Shown: one piece after another, positions 26,271-35,190 of the stretch | How positions within the stretch are numbered: the first letter of the stretch is position 1 | Layout: each line of letters starts with the position of its first letter | Origin: an uncultured Gammaproteobacteria bacterium | GTDB taxonomy: Bacteria; Pseudomonadota; Gammaproteobacteria; DRJJ01 | Assembly: GCA_947258795.1 (NCBI GenBank) | Contig: CAMYJU010000003.1 | Location: 220,988-284,987, forward strand | Direction: 5' to 3' | Length of the DNA stretch: 64,000 nucleotides | The notes under the pieces: model-generated | Seen by the model: only the letters and a program-made list of their open reading frames with translations | Told to the model about the DNA's origin: nothing | Database searches by the model: none | Made by a program: the position numbers and the translations under genes

Positions 26271-28100
26271 ATGTGTAGCCTGCGTTTCCTGTTACTACTG
26301 ATTATTACTAGCCTGCCGGTGACTGGCTGGTCCGCCAATGCGTTGCAGGCCCATCCGTCACCGTACCTGGCCATGCATGGCAACGACCCGGTGCACTGGC
26401 AGGAATGGGGTGATGCGGTCTTTGAACAGGCGCGCAAGCAGAACAAGCTGGTTTTTGTGTCTATTGGATATTTCGCCTGTCACTGGTGTCATGTCATGCA
26501 GCGCGAGTCTTATCAGAATCAGAAAATCGCCAAATTCCTGAATCAGCATTTTATCTCCGTTAAGGTGGACCGCGAACTGCGTCCGGCACTGGATGCCAAG
26601 CTGATTGAATTTGTCGAACGTACACGTGGCCATTCCGGCTGGCCGCTGAATGTCTTTATTACCCCGCAAGGTTATCCACTGGTGGGCATCATCTACCTGC
26701 CGCCGAATGATTTCATGGAATTACTGGTCAACCTGAACGAACGCTGGAACAAGGATGCCGGCGAATTGCAACAGATTGCCGAACAGGCGGCTTTGGTGAT
26801 GACACGTGGCTCCGTGTCGGATGGTCCGGACCTGGCCGATGACCTGGGTTCGGTTTATGCGTCGGTGCTGCAACAGGATGCGTTGGCGCGTGCAGATATG
26901 ATACTGGGTGGTTTCGGTGAAGAGACCAAATTCCCGATGTCACCGCAGTTGTCTGCTATGTTGAATGTCTATGATCAATACCGGGATGAGACACTGGGTA
27001 GTTTCCTGAGGCGCACGCTTGATCAGATGATGTCGCAAGGCCTGTATGATCACCTGGCCGGTGGTTTTTATCGCTACACGGTTGACCCTGCCTGGCAGAT
27101 ACCGCATTTTGAAAAAATGCTGTATGACAATGCCATGCTGGCGGACTTGTACCGTCGTGCCGCGAGGATATTCGATCATGCTGGTTATGACCGTATCGCG
27201 CGTCAGACGTTGGATTTTATGCTTAACAGTTTTCGTGGACCCGATGGCGCTCTTGTCTCCAGTCTGTCGGCAGTGGATGACCAGGGTGTTGAGGGCGGCA
27301 GCTATCTATGGCAAAACGCGCAGTTGGACACAGTGTTGAACAAACAAGAGCGGGCTATCGCCAATGCGCTGTGGAAACTGGATCATGCCCCGAACCTGGA
27401 TGCCGGCCACCATCTTGTATTCAAGCAGAATCTGACAGAAGCTGCGGCGGAACTGAAAATGGACCGCAAGCAGCTCGAGAAGAGTTTTAGGATAATAAAA
27501 CAAAAACTGTTGACCGATCGTAACAAGCGCAGCCTGCCGCGTGACACCAAACAACTGGGTGCCTGGAACGCACTGGCCTTAAAGGCCTTCGCAAACGCAG
27601 CCGCTCAGTACGGGGACAAACGCTACCGGCAGGCGGCAGACGCTATTCGTGACTATCTAATCGGGAAGCTATGGAATGGCAAGCGGCTGGTCAGGGCTGT
27701 TTCGAAACATGGGGCATTCGGTGAGGCCGCACTGGAGGATTATGCCTATGCCGGCGAGGCGATGCTGGCGTGGTCCAGATTAAGCGGCAAAGACCTGGAT
27801 GTAACCGGCGCGATCATCGAGCAGGGCTGGAAACGGTTTTATAGCGCCAGAGGCTGGCAGCAGTCTGAAAAGGTATTAGTGCAGTATGGTGCGCGTGAGC
27901 CGGTGATTGCGGATACCGCGCTGCCATCGGCATCCGCAGTACTGGTGCGCACCAGCCTGGAATATGCCCGTATGACAAACAACCAGGAACTGGCTAAGCG
28001 TGCCTTAAGCGCATTGAATGTCGGGTTTGAGACCTTGTCATCGGCTGCGACCTGGTACGCCAGCCAAATAGATACCCTGCAACGTGCAACACGGAAATAA
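26271..28100 (+). CDS. DUF255 thioredoxin-fold protein (YyaL/SPATA20-like), exported
   Basis: The protein has 609 residues and an N-terminal signal peptide (LRFLLLLIITSLPVTGWSAN). The DUF255 domain (about residues 25-190) starts HPSPYLAMHGNDPVHWQEW and carries the thioredoxin-like motif ACHWCHVM, with GWPLNVFITPQGYP after it. The rest is an (alpha/alpha)6 barrel similar to N-acyl-glucosamine epimerases and cellobiose-type enzymes (IPHFEKMLYDNAMLADLY). The biochemical role is not known. It is monocistronic, preceded by the palindrome at 26136. Confidence 0.85.
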   Translation: MCSLRFLLLLIITSLPVTGWSANALQAHPSPYLAMHGNDPVHWQEWGDAVFEQARKQNKLVFVSIGYFACHWCHVMQRESYQNQKIAKFLNQHFISVKVDRELRPALDAKLIEFVERTRGHSGWPLNVFITPQGYPLVGIIYLPPNDFMELLVNLNERWNKDAGELQQIAEQAALVMTRGSVSDGPDLADDLGSVYASVLQQDALARADMILGGFGEETKFPMSPQLSAMLNVYDQYRDETLGSFLRRTLDQMMSQGLYDHLAGGFYRYTVDPAWQIPHFEKMLYDNAMLADLYRRAARIFDHAGYDRIARQTLDFMLNSFRGPDGALVSSLSAVDDQGVEGGSYLWQNAQLDTVLNKQERAIANALWKLDHAPNLDAGHHLVFKQNLTEAAAELKMDRKQLEKSFRIIKQKLLTDRNKRSLPRDTKQLGAWNALALKAFANAAAQYGDKRYRQAADAIRDYLIGKLWNGKRLVRAVSKHGAFGEAALEDYAYAGEAMLAWSRLSGKDLDVTGAIIEQGWKRFYSARGWQQSEKVLVQYGAREPVIADTALPSASAVLVRTSLEYARMTNNQELAKRALSALNVGFETLSSAATWYASQIDTLQRATRK

Positions 28101-28210
28101 TACCCTTACGATCCTCACGGCTAATCACGGGTTTCTGCTCTTATTGAACCACGGAGCAGGTATGGGTTATATTATCTGGGCTTGTTAGTCGGATTTTCTT
28201 AGGGATAAGT

Positions 28211-28450
28211 ATGAAGGAATTGATGTTATTACTGGTGGTGTTGGTAATGACGACGGCCTGTAATGAGGATGTTGCCCGGCAGCAGTTTGATGTCCAATGC
28301 AAAGACCCCCGGCCCGAGATCTGCACCAGGGAATATCGTCCCGTGTGTGGCGTCTTATCTGATAATTCCGAAAAGACCTTTCCCAATGCCTGTAATGCTT
28401 GCAGTAATTCGCGAGTCACAGGCTATCGAGAAGGTGCCTGCAAACAATAA
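28211..28450 (+). CDS. Kazal-type domain lipoprotein
   Basis: The 79-residue protein has an N-terminal hydrophobic segment ending TTAC, a likely lipobox. One Kazal domain follows with six Cys: ICTREYRPVCGVL, then KTFPNACNAC and EGAC. Kazal domains are serine protease inhibitors in animals; in bacteria they are few and little studied. The reactive-site residue would be just after the second Cys of the domain (Thr/Arg in CTRE). It may sit in the periplasm as a protease inhibitor; that is inference. Confidence 0.75.
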   Translation: MKELMLLLVVLVMTTACNEDVARQQFDVQCKDPRPEICTREYRPVCGVLSDNSEKTFPNACNACSNSRVTGYREGACKQ

Positions 28451-28568
28451 CAGTGTTTACTGACATCTGACGAGTCAGTATCGCTATTTTCATAAACCGC
28501 CTTTGGCACGGCCAGGTGTCCCGGCCGCTATAGTGGACACTAACTTTAGCTATTTAAGGAACGAAAGT

Positions 28569-28988
28569 ATGGACAGAAGAAACTTTATACGATTGGCTGC
28601 CATCGGTGCAGGGACAGGAATGATTGCACCCAAGCTGGCACAGGCTAAAACTTCATCAATGGCTGGCGGCCTGTATTACACCAAGGACGCTCCGGGTCGT
28701 TGGGGTAAAAAAATAGGTGGTCATTTGCCATCAGTAGAAGTGCTGCAAGGCACTAAAGGAACAGAAATCAAAGTGACGACAGCGCATGAGATGAACGCCT
28801 ATGGTCATTACATCGTCAAGCATATCGTGCTGGATGAAAATTATCAGTTCCTGGGTGAACATATGTTCGATCCGAGCAAGGACAAGGCGCCAATTTCAAC
28901 ATTTTCGCTGGGTAACTACAAAGGCAAGGTTCATGTGCTGAGTGTTTGTAACAAACATGATACCTGGCTAAACAGCGCCGTCGTCTAG
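28569..28988 (+). CDS. Tat-exported superoxide-reductase-like (SORL) protein
   Basis: The protein has 139 residues from the ATG at 28569, with AGGAACGAAAG upstream. The first 26 residues are a twin-arginine signal (DRRNFIRLAAIGAG, ending LAQA). The remainder has the neelaredoxin-type pattern: His in TTAHEMNAYGHYIVKHIV and Cys-His in VLSVCNKHDTWLN, which can form the His4-Cys iron site of superoxide reductases. It probably scavenges superoxide in the periplasm, or is a SoxY/SORL relative with another role. The Tat genes lie 2.5 kb upstream. A terminator follows. Confidence 0.7.
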   Translation: MDRRNFIRLAAIGAGTGMIAPKLAQAKTSSMAGGLYYTKDAPGRWGKKIGGHLPSVEVLQGTKGTEIKVTTAHEMNAYGHYIVKHIVLDENYQFLGEHMFDPSKDKAPISTFSLGNYKGKVHVLSVCNKHDTWLNSAVV

Positions 28989-28996
28989 TGCATCGG

Positions 28997-29035
28997 CAGG
29001 CTGGTGAACCAATACCGGTCGCCAGCCTGTTTTAT
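28997..29035 (+). terminator. Rho-independent terminator after the SORL gene
   Basis: AGGCTGGTGAACC pairs with CCGGTCGCCAGCCT over a short AATA loop, followed by GTTTTATATTTT. It lies 9 nt after the stop codon. Confidence 0.75.
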
Positions 29036-29192
29036 ATTTTTCAAGCCTTGCATATATAACCGCGTTGTATGCCTGCATGATATCCATCAGTCTCAGTTGA
29101 CCAATCCATAATCCGTATCTTAATTTCGCTTGATAGTTTTTTCCTGTTTGCATTGTATTGATTAAACAGGTAATTGATGTGTGGTTGTTAAA

Positions 29193-29206
29193 GTGAATCG
29201 TTTCAC
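29193..29206. promoter_or_regulatory. CRP-like site upstream of first repeat lipoprotein
   Basis: GTGA-N6-TCAC, followed by A: close to the CRP/Vfr consensus TGTGA-N6-TCACA. It sits 147 nt before the start of the lipoprotein gene. The same pattern stands at nearly the same distance before the paralogue. The remainder of 29036-29339 shows no other feature. Confidence 0.5.
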
Positions 29207-29339
29207 AAAACCGGTAAAGCACCGGCTTTTCATTCTGTGTTTTATAACTATTCAGTGATGTGATAGACAAAACCCCAGTGAATTTTTGACCAAACTAGCG
29301 CGCAGTAGACGGCACTGATGAATGAAAAGGAATTTCACT

Positions 29340-29981
29340 ATGCGCAGGATGGAATCTTTCGGCAGGAAGTATGCTGTTATTGTTTTTATTTCAGTTTTGT
29401 TAACCGCCTGTGGCGGTGGCGATAGCATATCATCCGATGCTCCCTCGGCTGATGGCACAAGTTCATATCGGGATGACAAGCACAAGTCAGACTGGAAAGT
29501 CGGAAAGCCTGGCGACGAGTATCACAAGCCGCATCATTGGCATGGGTCCAAGCCATATCCACAACCAGATCCAGATCCAGACCCACAACCAGATCCAGAC
29601 CCAGACCCACAACCAGATCCAGACCCAGATCCACAACCAGATCCAGACCCAGACCCACAACCAGATCCAGACCCAGATCCACAACCAGATCCAGACCCAG
29701 ATCCAGATCCTGTACCTGGAACCAGTAATATAGATTTGACCTGGTCTGCACCTGGGACGCGTACAGATGGCAGTCCGTTAGCGCTGTCTGAAATAGGTGG
29801 CTACAAGGTCTACATGGGTACTGTATCCGGGGTTTACAGTCCAGCGATAGATGTCGGAAATACGACCAGCCATACGTTCAGTTCAATGCCTGCAGGGACC
29901 TATTACTTTGCAATCTCGACATATGATACCAATGGCCTCGAGAGCGCCAAGACAGCTGAATTTTCTGCGACTGTCCAATAG
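29340..29981 (+). CDS. Lipoprotein with Pro-Asp repeats and fibronectin III-like domain (copy 1)
   Basis: The protein has 213 residues from the ATG at 29340, which has AAGGAA 9 nt upstream; an ATG at 29322 is in frame but lies before that site. The signal peptide ends LLTACGGG, a clear lipobox. After a charged linker come about six copies of the 8-residue unit PDPDPDPQ, a rigid spacer rich in Asp. The C-terminal domain of about 85 residues (IDLTWSAPGTRTDGSPLALS, ending AEFSATVQ) is fibronectin III-like. It is a surface or periplasmic lipoprotein, possibly binding Ca2+ through the Asp repeats (inference). A paralogue follows. Confidence 0.8.
   Translation: MRRMESFGRKYAVIVFISVLLTACGGGDSISSDAPSADGTSSYRDDKHKSDWKVGKPGDEYHKPHHWHGSKPYPQPDPDPDPQPDPDPDPQPDPDPDPQPDPDPDPQPDPDPDPQPDPDPDPDPVPGTSNIDLTWSAPGTRTDGSPLALSEIGGYKVYMGTVSGVYSPAIDVGNTTSHTFSSMPAGTYYFAISTYDTNGLESAKTAEFSATVQ
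29565..29710 (+). repeat. 24-bp coding tandem repeat in lipoprotein copy 1
   Basis: The unit CCAGATCCAGACCCAGAYCC plus ACAA repeats about six times with few changes, encoding PDPDPDPQ. Such in-frame repeats can change copy number by slippage without breaking the frame. Confidence 0.9.
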
Positions 29982-30015
29982 CTGTATTGAATTGTCAGGT
30001 GGTGGCTTAACTATC

Positions 30016-30029
30016 GTGAAATGTGTCAC
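30016..30029. promoter_or_regulatory. CRP-like site in the gap between the two lipoprotein genes
   Basis: GTGA-AATGTG-TCAC followed by A. It lies 35 nt after the stop of copy 1 and 116 nt upstream of a second such site. Spacing argues that it is an extra site for copy 2 or a chance match. Confidence 0.35.
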
Positions 30030-30131
30030 AAAATAAAGGTTCAAGCAGCACCTGATGCTAATAAAAATGTGATAAGTGGAGATATAGATGGTCAGTGAAT
30101 GCTTGTCTTGATGTGCTTAAGAGCAGTATTC

Positions 30132-30145
30132 GTGAATCGAATCAC
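30132..30145. promoter_or_regulatory. CRP-like site upstream of second repeat lipoprotein
   Basis: GTGA-ATCGAA-TCAC followed by A, 154 nt before the start at 30286. Surrounding bases (GTGAATCG, then TCACAAAAC) match the site before copy 1, and both are followed further down by a conserved GTGATG...GTAGACAAA-type segment. The upstream region was therefore duplicated with the gene or kept by selection. Confidence 0.5.
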
Positions 30146-30285
30146 AAAACATAGATGCATGTAGATTATTAGGTACTTGTACTGGGTTTTTAGTGATGAG
30201 GTAGACAAAGTTAAAAGTCATTTTTGCCGAAACTACTACACAAGAGATGGCAATGTTGCCTTGGAAATATAGACAGGAATATAAC

Positions 30286-30798
30286 ATGTTTCGGCTAGAA
30301 TCTAATCTTAGTAAATTAATCGCAATTCTGTTTCTTAGTGCGTTTCTTGCGGCCTGTGGTGGCGGTGTAACCACTGAAACCGAAGGTGGTGAGAATCCAC
30401 CACCACCCAAGGAAGAACCAGCACCAGAGCCAACTCCAGAACCGACACCTGAGCCAGATCCAGTACCACAACCAGATCCAGTACCACAGCCAGATCCAGT
30501 ACCACAGCCAGATCCAACACCTGACCCGGTACCGGTGACCAAGGACATCAACCTGAGCTGGACGGCTCCTAACACCCGGACAGATGGCAGTGCATTGTCG
30601 CTTTCTGAAATTGGCGGCTACAAGGTGTACTTTGGCACATCACCGGGTAACTATAATCCAGCGATTGATGTAGGTAACAGTACCAGCTATACGCTTGCCT
30701 CGATGGCAGTCGGGACATATTACTTTGCCGTCACGACGTATGATGTAAATGCACTGGAAAGTTCAAAGACAGCCGAGTTTTCTGCAATAGTGAATTAG
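30286..30798 (+). CDS. Lipoprotein with Pro-rich repeats and fibronectin III-like domain (copy 2)
   Basis: The protein has 170 residues from the ATG at 30286, preceded by AGGAA; the frame from 30247 lacks a ribosome site. The lipobox is LAACGGG. The repeat zone is shorter and more varied (PEPTPEPTPEPDPVPQPDPV). The C-terminal domain (INLSWTAPNTRTDGSALSLS, ending AEFSAIVN) is about 70% identical by eye to copy 1. It clearly arose by tandem duplication, with the repeats diverging faster than the domain. Confidence 0.8.
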   Translation: MFRLESNLSKLIAILFLSAFLAACGGGVTTETEGGENPPPPKEEPAPEPTPEPTPEPDPVPQPDPVPQPDPVPQPDPTPDPVPVTKDINLSWTAPNTRTDGSALSLSEIGGYKVYFGTSPGNYNPAIDVGNSTSYTLASMAVGTYYFAVTTYDVNALESSKTAEFSAIVN

Positions 30799-30807
30799 AT
30801 GCAAGTA

Positions 30808-30847
30808 CCGGGGTCTTGCTGCCAGCAGTGGGGCCCCGGCTTTTTTT
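30808..30847. terminator. Terminator between lipoprotein 2 and the RND pump
   Basis: CCGGGG...CCCCGG with an inner TGCTG/CAGCA stem, then a run of seven T. It ends the + strand lipoprotein transcript. The convergent pump genes end close by. Confidence 0.85.
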
Positions 30848-30859
30848 CGATGGTTCACA

Positions 30860-33800
30860 TTATTCCATTGATGCCTGTTTTCTCAGGCGGCCCAGGTGAA
30901 ACAGTTGATACAGTACAGGTATTAGCACCAGACTGACCACCAGGGAAAAGGAAAGCCCCGAGATAATGGTCACTGCCAGTGGTCTGAGCATTTCACCGCC
31001 TTCACCCCAGGCATTCGCAAGCGGCGTCAGTCCGGCAATCGTGGTTAATGTGGTCATCAATATCGGTCTCAGGCGCAAACGTACTGCCTCAGTGATTGCC
31101 TCATTCAATTCGAGTCCCTGCCGACGCTGAAGTTCGATATATTCAAGCAAGACTATTGCGTTATTAACAACAATACCGGCTAGCATAATCAGACCCAGCC
31201 AGACGATCATGGTCAGGTTCAGGCCGGTAAATTTCAGTCCAATAGCGACACCAATGATAGCAAACGGAATGCCGAGTAGGATGACGATCGGGTTGGTCAG
31301 TGATTCATACTGGATGGCTATCACGGTAAATACCAGGAACAATGCCAGGCCCAGCAGTATCATGGACAGGTCACGGCCTTCCTTGAGTGTCTGGCTGATA
31401 CCGGAATCGTAGATCGCATAACCGTCAGGCAGTTTAATCGTGCGCAGTTTGTCCTGTATTTGCTGCTCGATCTCACCACTGGATACACCCTGTTTGAGCG
31501 AGGCGCTGACTTCAACAAAACGTTGTTGATTTTCACGCAGTATCTCCGGTGCGGCGCGTATGGTCTGTATACGTGCTACATCGGCCAGGTATACCGGTTG
31601 CCTGTTTTCTCCGGTATGTTCAAGTAATACGGATTTAAGCAGGTCGATACGTTCGATGTCTGCCTCAGGTAACTTGATGCGGATATCAAAACTGCGCCCA
31701 TGTTCAAAATACTCCGAAATCACCAGACCGGTTACGGCCAGTCTGGCTGCTTCACCAATTTGTTCAGCAGACAAGTTCAGCGATGTCGCTCGTTGCCGGT
31801 CTATTTCTATCGAGACTTCCTGGCGCTGCCCTTCCGAAGAAGAGGCCACATTTCTTATCTTGTCGATTTCAGACAATCTGGAAACGATCTTGTCAGCAAC
31901 CACATCAAGAGTTTCAGGGTCAGTGCCCTGGACACGCAGACTGACTTCGTCACTGCCACGGTTTAGCGGTATACCCCGTATGCCGCTGAGACGGGCGCGA
32001 ACGCGCACACCTGCCAACCGCTTTTCTTTGACCAGTTTATTGAATTTTCTGATCCATGCATGACTGCTGAGTTTGCGCTCGGACAGCGGTAGTAGCTGTA
32101 CGATCAGTGTGGCATGGTGTTGTGATTCCCATCGTGAACGGCCATATACAAAACCACCGCTGGTAGCGAAAACACTTTCGATATAGGGCAGGGTGTTGAC
32201 CAGTTCCTCGATTCTTTTTACATACGCATCGGTTACCTCGAGTGCCGTACCGATGTCAGTATTGATATGAATGCGTATATTACCTTCATCCAGTTTCGGC
32301 AGAAAGTCCTGTTTGACCGAGAAGAACGACTGTGCGGCCGGAATCAGCATGATCAGCATGACAACTATAACAAACACACGTAGCGTCCTGCTGTGCAGAA
32401 GCCTGTCTGTGATGTAAGCCATCATACTGCGCAGCCTGTCGATGCCGGCGTCCAGCAACAAGCGCAACTTGCCGGGTTTGACCAATGGTATTCGCGCTGC
32501 CAGTGCCGGTACCAGCGTCAGTGCAATGACCATCGATGCAACAATGGCCGAGGATACCGTGATAATCAGTTCTCTGAACAGTAAGCCGACCAGGCCACTG
32601 ATAAACAGGAAAGGCAATATCGCAGCAAGGTTGGTACTGGTCGAGGCGATAATCGCACCCTGGACCTCGGCGGCGGCACGGGTACCGGTTTCGACGCCGG
32701 TTTCACCATCTAACTGGTGACGGTACTGGTTCTCAAGCATGACGATGGTATTGTCGACCAGCATGCCAACCCCGACAGCAAGGCCACCCAGGGTCATGAT
32801 GTTCAGTGTCAGTCCACTGGTGTCCATTAATAAAAAGGTAAACATGATCGCAATCGGTATCGCACTGCCAATAACCAAGGTCCGCCGAAGGTTGCCCAGA
32901 AACAGGTAGACGACCAGCATGGCCAGTAGTGCCCCGCTAAGGGTGGCGCCGCTGGCATTGTTCAGGGCATGGCGGATATAGACAGACTGATCTCCTACCT
33001 TTTTCACAGTGATATCTGGTGGTATGACGCGTTGTGCCTGCAGTTGTTGTAATCTCCGCATTACGGCATCAACTACTGCGACGGTATTTGCACCGGGCTG
33101 TTTCTGTATCGATACCTTGATGCCAGGTATACCGTCCAGTCGTATACGCAGTACTTCTTCATCATGGCTGTCGACCACTTTCGCCAGATCCTGTAACAGG
33201 ACCTGCTGCCCATTATTGAGTGCAATCGGTAATCTCGATATGGATTCGACATCTGTAAAGCGCGCATCGGTGCGGCTACTGATTAACTGATTGGATAAAC
33301 GCAGGCGACCGGCGGGTATGGCCACGTTACTATCGCGTATCGCGTCGACCAGGTCCTGCAGGCGCAGGCCCAATGCAGCCAGCCGGTCCTGGTCAGGCAG
33401 TATCTGTATTTCCCTGACCAGGCCGCCGCCGACTTCGGCTGCGGCAACACCGGGCAGATTCAGAAACCACTTGGCAAACACATCATCCACCCAGGTACGC
33501 AATTTGACCGGGTCCAGCCTGTCCGAACTGACCACAAACTCGGCCACCGGGCGCTGCGAAGGGTCGCGTTTGTAAATCACCGGCGGATCTATTGTATCAG
33601 GCAGATAACGTCGTGCGCGATCAAGGCGGGTGCTGGCATCGCGCAAGGCCAGATTGATATCCTTGTTAAAGGCAAATGACAGGTCTACCAGGCTGCGTCC
33701 TTCACGACTCGTGGACTCGACAGCAATGGCATCTTCCGTAATGGCGAGTTGTTCTTCCAGTTGCTTGGTGATCTGGTCTTCGATAATAGAAGCGGGTGAG

Positions 33801-33997
33801 CCGGGATCGTTGACACGCACACGGACTTCCGGCTGGATAATATGCGGCAGCAGGTCCACGGCCAGACGGTTGACCGAAAACATACCCAGCACGACCACCG
33901 CCAGGGTCAGCATGCTGACGCCGATCGGGTGACGGATGCACCATGCTGTCAGTCCGCGCTGGTATGTTATCTGGGATTCATCTGGCCGGCTTGTCAT
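30860..33997 (-). CDS. RND efflux transporter, inner-membrane permease (HAE1-like)
   Basis: The protein has 1045 residues with the typical two-fold 12-helix layout and two large periplasmic loops. The first membrane helix is HPIGVSMLTLAVVVLGMFSV. The TM4 motif is GMLVDNTIVMLEN and the TM10 motif is AGIVVNNAIVLLEYIE. In AcrB the proton relay uses Asp407, Asp408 and Lys940; here they read Asp, Asn and Asn, so coupling must differ or be weakened, as in several RND subgroups. It pairs with the adaptor encoded 7 nt upstream on the same strand. The substrate is not predictable; no outer-membrane channel gene is present. Confidence 0.92.
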   Translation of the reverse strand: MTSRPDESQITYQRGLTAWCIRHPIGVSMLTLAVVVLGMFSVNRLAVDLLPHIIQPEVRVRVNDPGSPASIIEDQITKQLEEQLAITEDAIAVESTSREGRSLVDLSFAFNKDINLALRDASTRLDRARRYLPDTIDPPVIYKRDPSQRPVAEFVVSSDRLDPVKLRTWVDDVFAKWFLNLPGVAAAEVGGGLVREIQILPDQDRLAALGLRLQDLVDAIRDSNVAIPAGRLRLSNQLISSRTDARFTDVESISRLPIALNNGQQVLLQDLAKVVDSHDEEVLRIRLDGIPGIKVSIQKQPGANTVAVVDAVMRRLQQLQAQRVIPPDITVKKVGDQSVYIRHALNNASGATLSGALLAMLVVYLFLGNLRRTLVIGSAIPIAIMFTFLLMDTSGLTLNIMTLGGLAVGVGMLVDNTIVMLENQYRHQLDGETGVETGTRAAAEVQGAIIASTSTNLAAILPFLFISGLVGLLFRELIITVSSAIVASMVIALTLVPALAARIPLVKPGKLRLLLDAGIDRLRSMMAYITDRLLHSRTLRVFVIVVMLIMLIPAAQSFFSVKQDFLPKLDEGNIRIHINTDIGTALEVTDAYVKRIEELVNTLPYIESVFATSGGFVYGRSRWESQHHATLIVQLLPLSERKLSSHAWIRKFNKLVKEKRLAGVRVRARLSGIRGIPLNRGSDEVSLRVQGTDPETLDVVADKIVSRLSEIDKIRNVASSSEGQRQEVSIEIDRQRATSLNLSAEQIGEAARLAVTGLVISEYFEHGRSFDIRIKLPEADIERIDLLKSVLLEHTGENRQPVYLADVARIQTIRAAPEILRENQQRFVEVSASLKQGVSSGEIEQQIQDKLRTIKLPDGYAIYDSGISQTLKEGRDLSMILLGLALFLVFTVIAIQYESLTNPIVILLGIPFAIIGVAIGLKFTGLNLTMIVWLGLIMLAGIVVNNAIVLLEYIELQRRQGLELNEAITEAVRLRLRPILMTTLTTIAGLTPLANAWGEGGEMLRPLAVTIISGLSFSLVVSLVLIPVLYQLFHLGRLRKQASME

Positions 33998-34004
33998 GCA
34001 CGAT

Positions 34005-35102
34005 TTACTCCTTACCTCCAGATTCGAGGACTTCTATGATATCGCCATCCTTCAGGCTAAGAAATCCGCGTATGATGACCTGGTTTCCGGATTCTAGGCC
34101 GTCCAGTATCTCGACTAGGCCAGACTGACGCAAACCGGTATGGACACGTGTTTTATGCGCCTTGTTTTCAAGTACGCGATAAACATATTCGCCTTTTTTA
34201 TCACGACGAATGGCATTAAAAGGTAGTGTCAGTCGTTGTCTCGCAGGGGTGCTCAGGAATACACGGCTGAACTGACCTTCACGTATCCCTTCAGCCTGTT
34301 CTGTCAGACTGATTTCGACACGTCCCAGTCGTGTGCGTTCATCCACAGTCGGGTATATCCGGGTAATACGTCCGGCAATCTGCCTGTCGCCCAGCGCATC
34401 AATAACGACCTTGACCGGTGTGCCGGTATCGAGTTGTGCCAGTGCCAGCTCGGACAGTTCCAGGCGTATGACCAGGGTCGAAGGGTCGATCAGGGTCATC
34501 AGGTGGGTATGTTTGGGTGCGATATCACCGGGCTCGGCCAGGCGTTCGGTGACAATGCCGTCGAACGGGGCACGGATACGTGTGTATTCCAGGCGGGTTT
34601 GCAGCAGTTCCAGTTCTGCTTTGGCGATGAGCAGATTGGTAGCCGCCTGCAGGCGCTCATCATCCGATGCCAGGCGCTTGGATTGCAGTGTCTTGATCCG
34701 ATTCCGGTTTTCTTCTGCCTGGCGACGGGTGGCGCGGGCCTTGTCGAGTTCAGCACGTAATAGCCGGTCATCCAGTTGTATCAGCAATTCATCCTTGTTG
34801 ACAGCGTCACCTTCGTAGTGATGCAGGGCGAGCAGGCGGCCTTCCTCCTGGTTGAATAACTTTACCCGTCGCCTGGCTTTCAGGCTGCCTGTTCTCTCCA
34901 GCGTATAGCCCAGATCCTGTGTGCGGGCGGTAACCGTTTCAACTAGTCTGGCTGTCTGGCGGCTGTGCTTTTTTGGCCCGTTAGTGTCCGTACCCTGACT
35001 ACAGCCGCCAGTTATCAGCAGGCCACCACATGCAAGGATAATCAGCAGATGTCTCACTTTATACCGGTCTCGTTTTTGGGGTGTAACGGGACTACTGTAC
35101 AT
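34005..35102 (-). CDS. RND efflux periplasmic adaptor (membrane fusion protein)
   Basis: The protein has 365 residues from the ATG at 35102; GTG at 35057 gives a shorter, more typical leader (VRHLLIILACGGLLITGGC) with a lipobox. The biotinyl-lipoyl half motifs are VKLFNQEEGRLLALHHYEGD and YTRIRAPFDGIVTERLAEPGD, flanking an alpha hairpin of about 60 residues. The beta barrel and membrane-proximal domains follow. It links the pump to an outer-membrane channel. Divergent from gpmI. Confidence 0.9.
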   Translation of the reverse strand: MYSSPVTPQKRDRYKVRHLLIILACGGLLITGGCSQGTDTNGPKKHSRQTARLVETVTARTQDLGYTLERTGSLKARRRVKLFNQEEGRLLALHHYEGDAVNKDELLIQLDDRLLRAELDKARATRRQAEENRNRIKTLQSKRLASDDERLQAATNLLIAKAELELLQTRLEYTRIRAPFDGIVTERLAEPGDIAPKHTHLMTLIDPSTLVIRLELSELALAQLDTGTPVKVVIDALGDRQIAGRITRIYPTVDERTRLGRVEISLTEQAEGIREGQFSRVFLSTPARQRLTLPFNAIRRDKKGEYVYRVLENKAHKTRVHTGLRQSGLVEILDGLESGNQVIIRGFLSLKDGDIIEVLESGGKE

Positions 35103-35190
35103 TACTTATGTGTTATTAAAAACAGTATTGAGCTATGCTATCCGGATTCACGCCGTTCAGTGCTGGTTTGCATAATAATGAGAACTGCCC

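Noticed and set aside
28517-28541. GTGTCC/GGACAC inverted repeat before the SORL gene
   Set aside because: Arms are just 6 bp with a 13-nt gap; not strong enough to call an operator.
29565-29710. Regular 24-bp repeats as a possible CRISPR array
   Set aside because: The repeats touch each other with no unique spacers and encode an in-frame Pro-Asp repeat in a lipoprotein.
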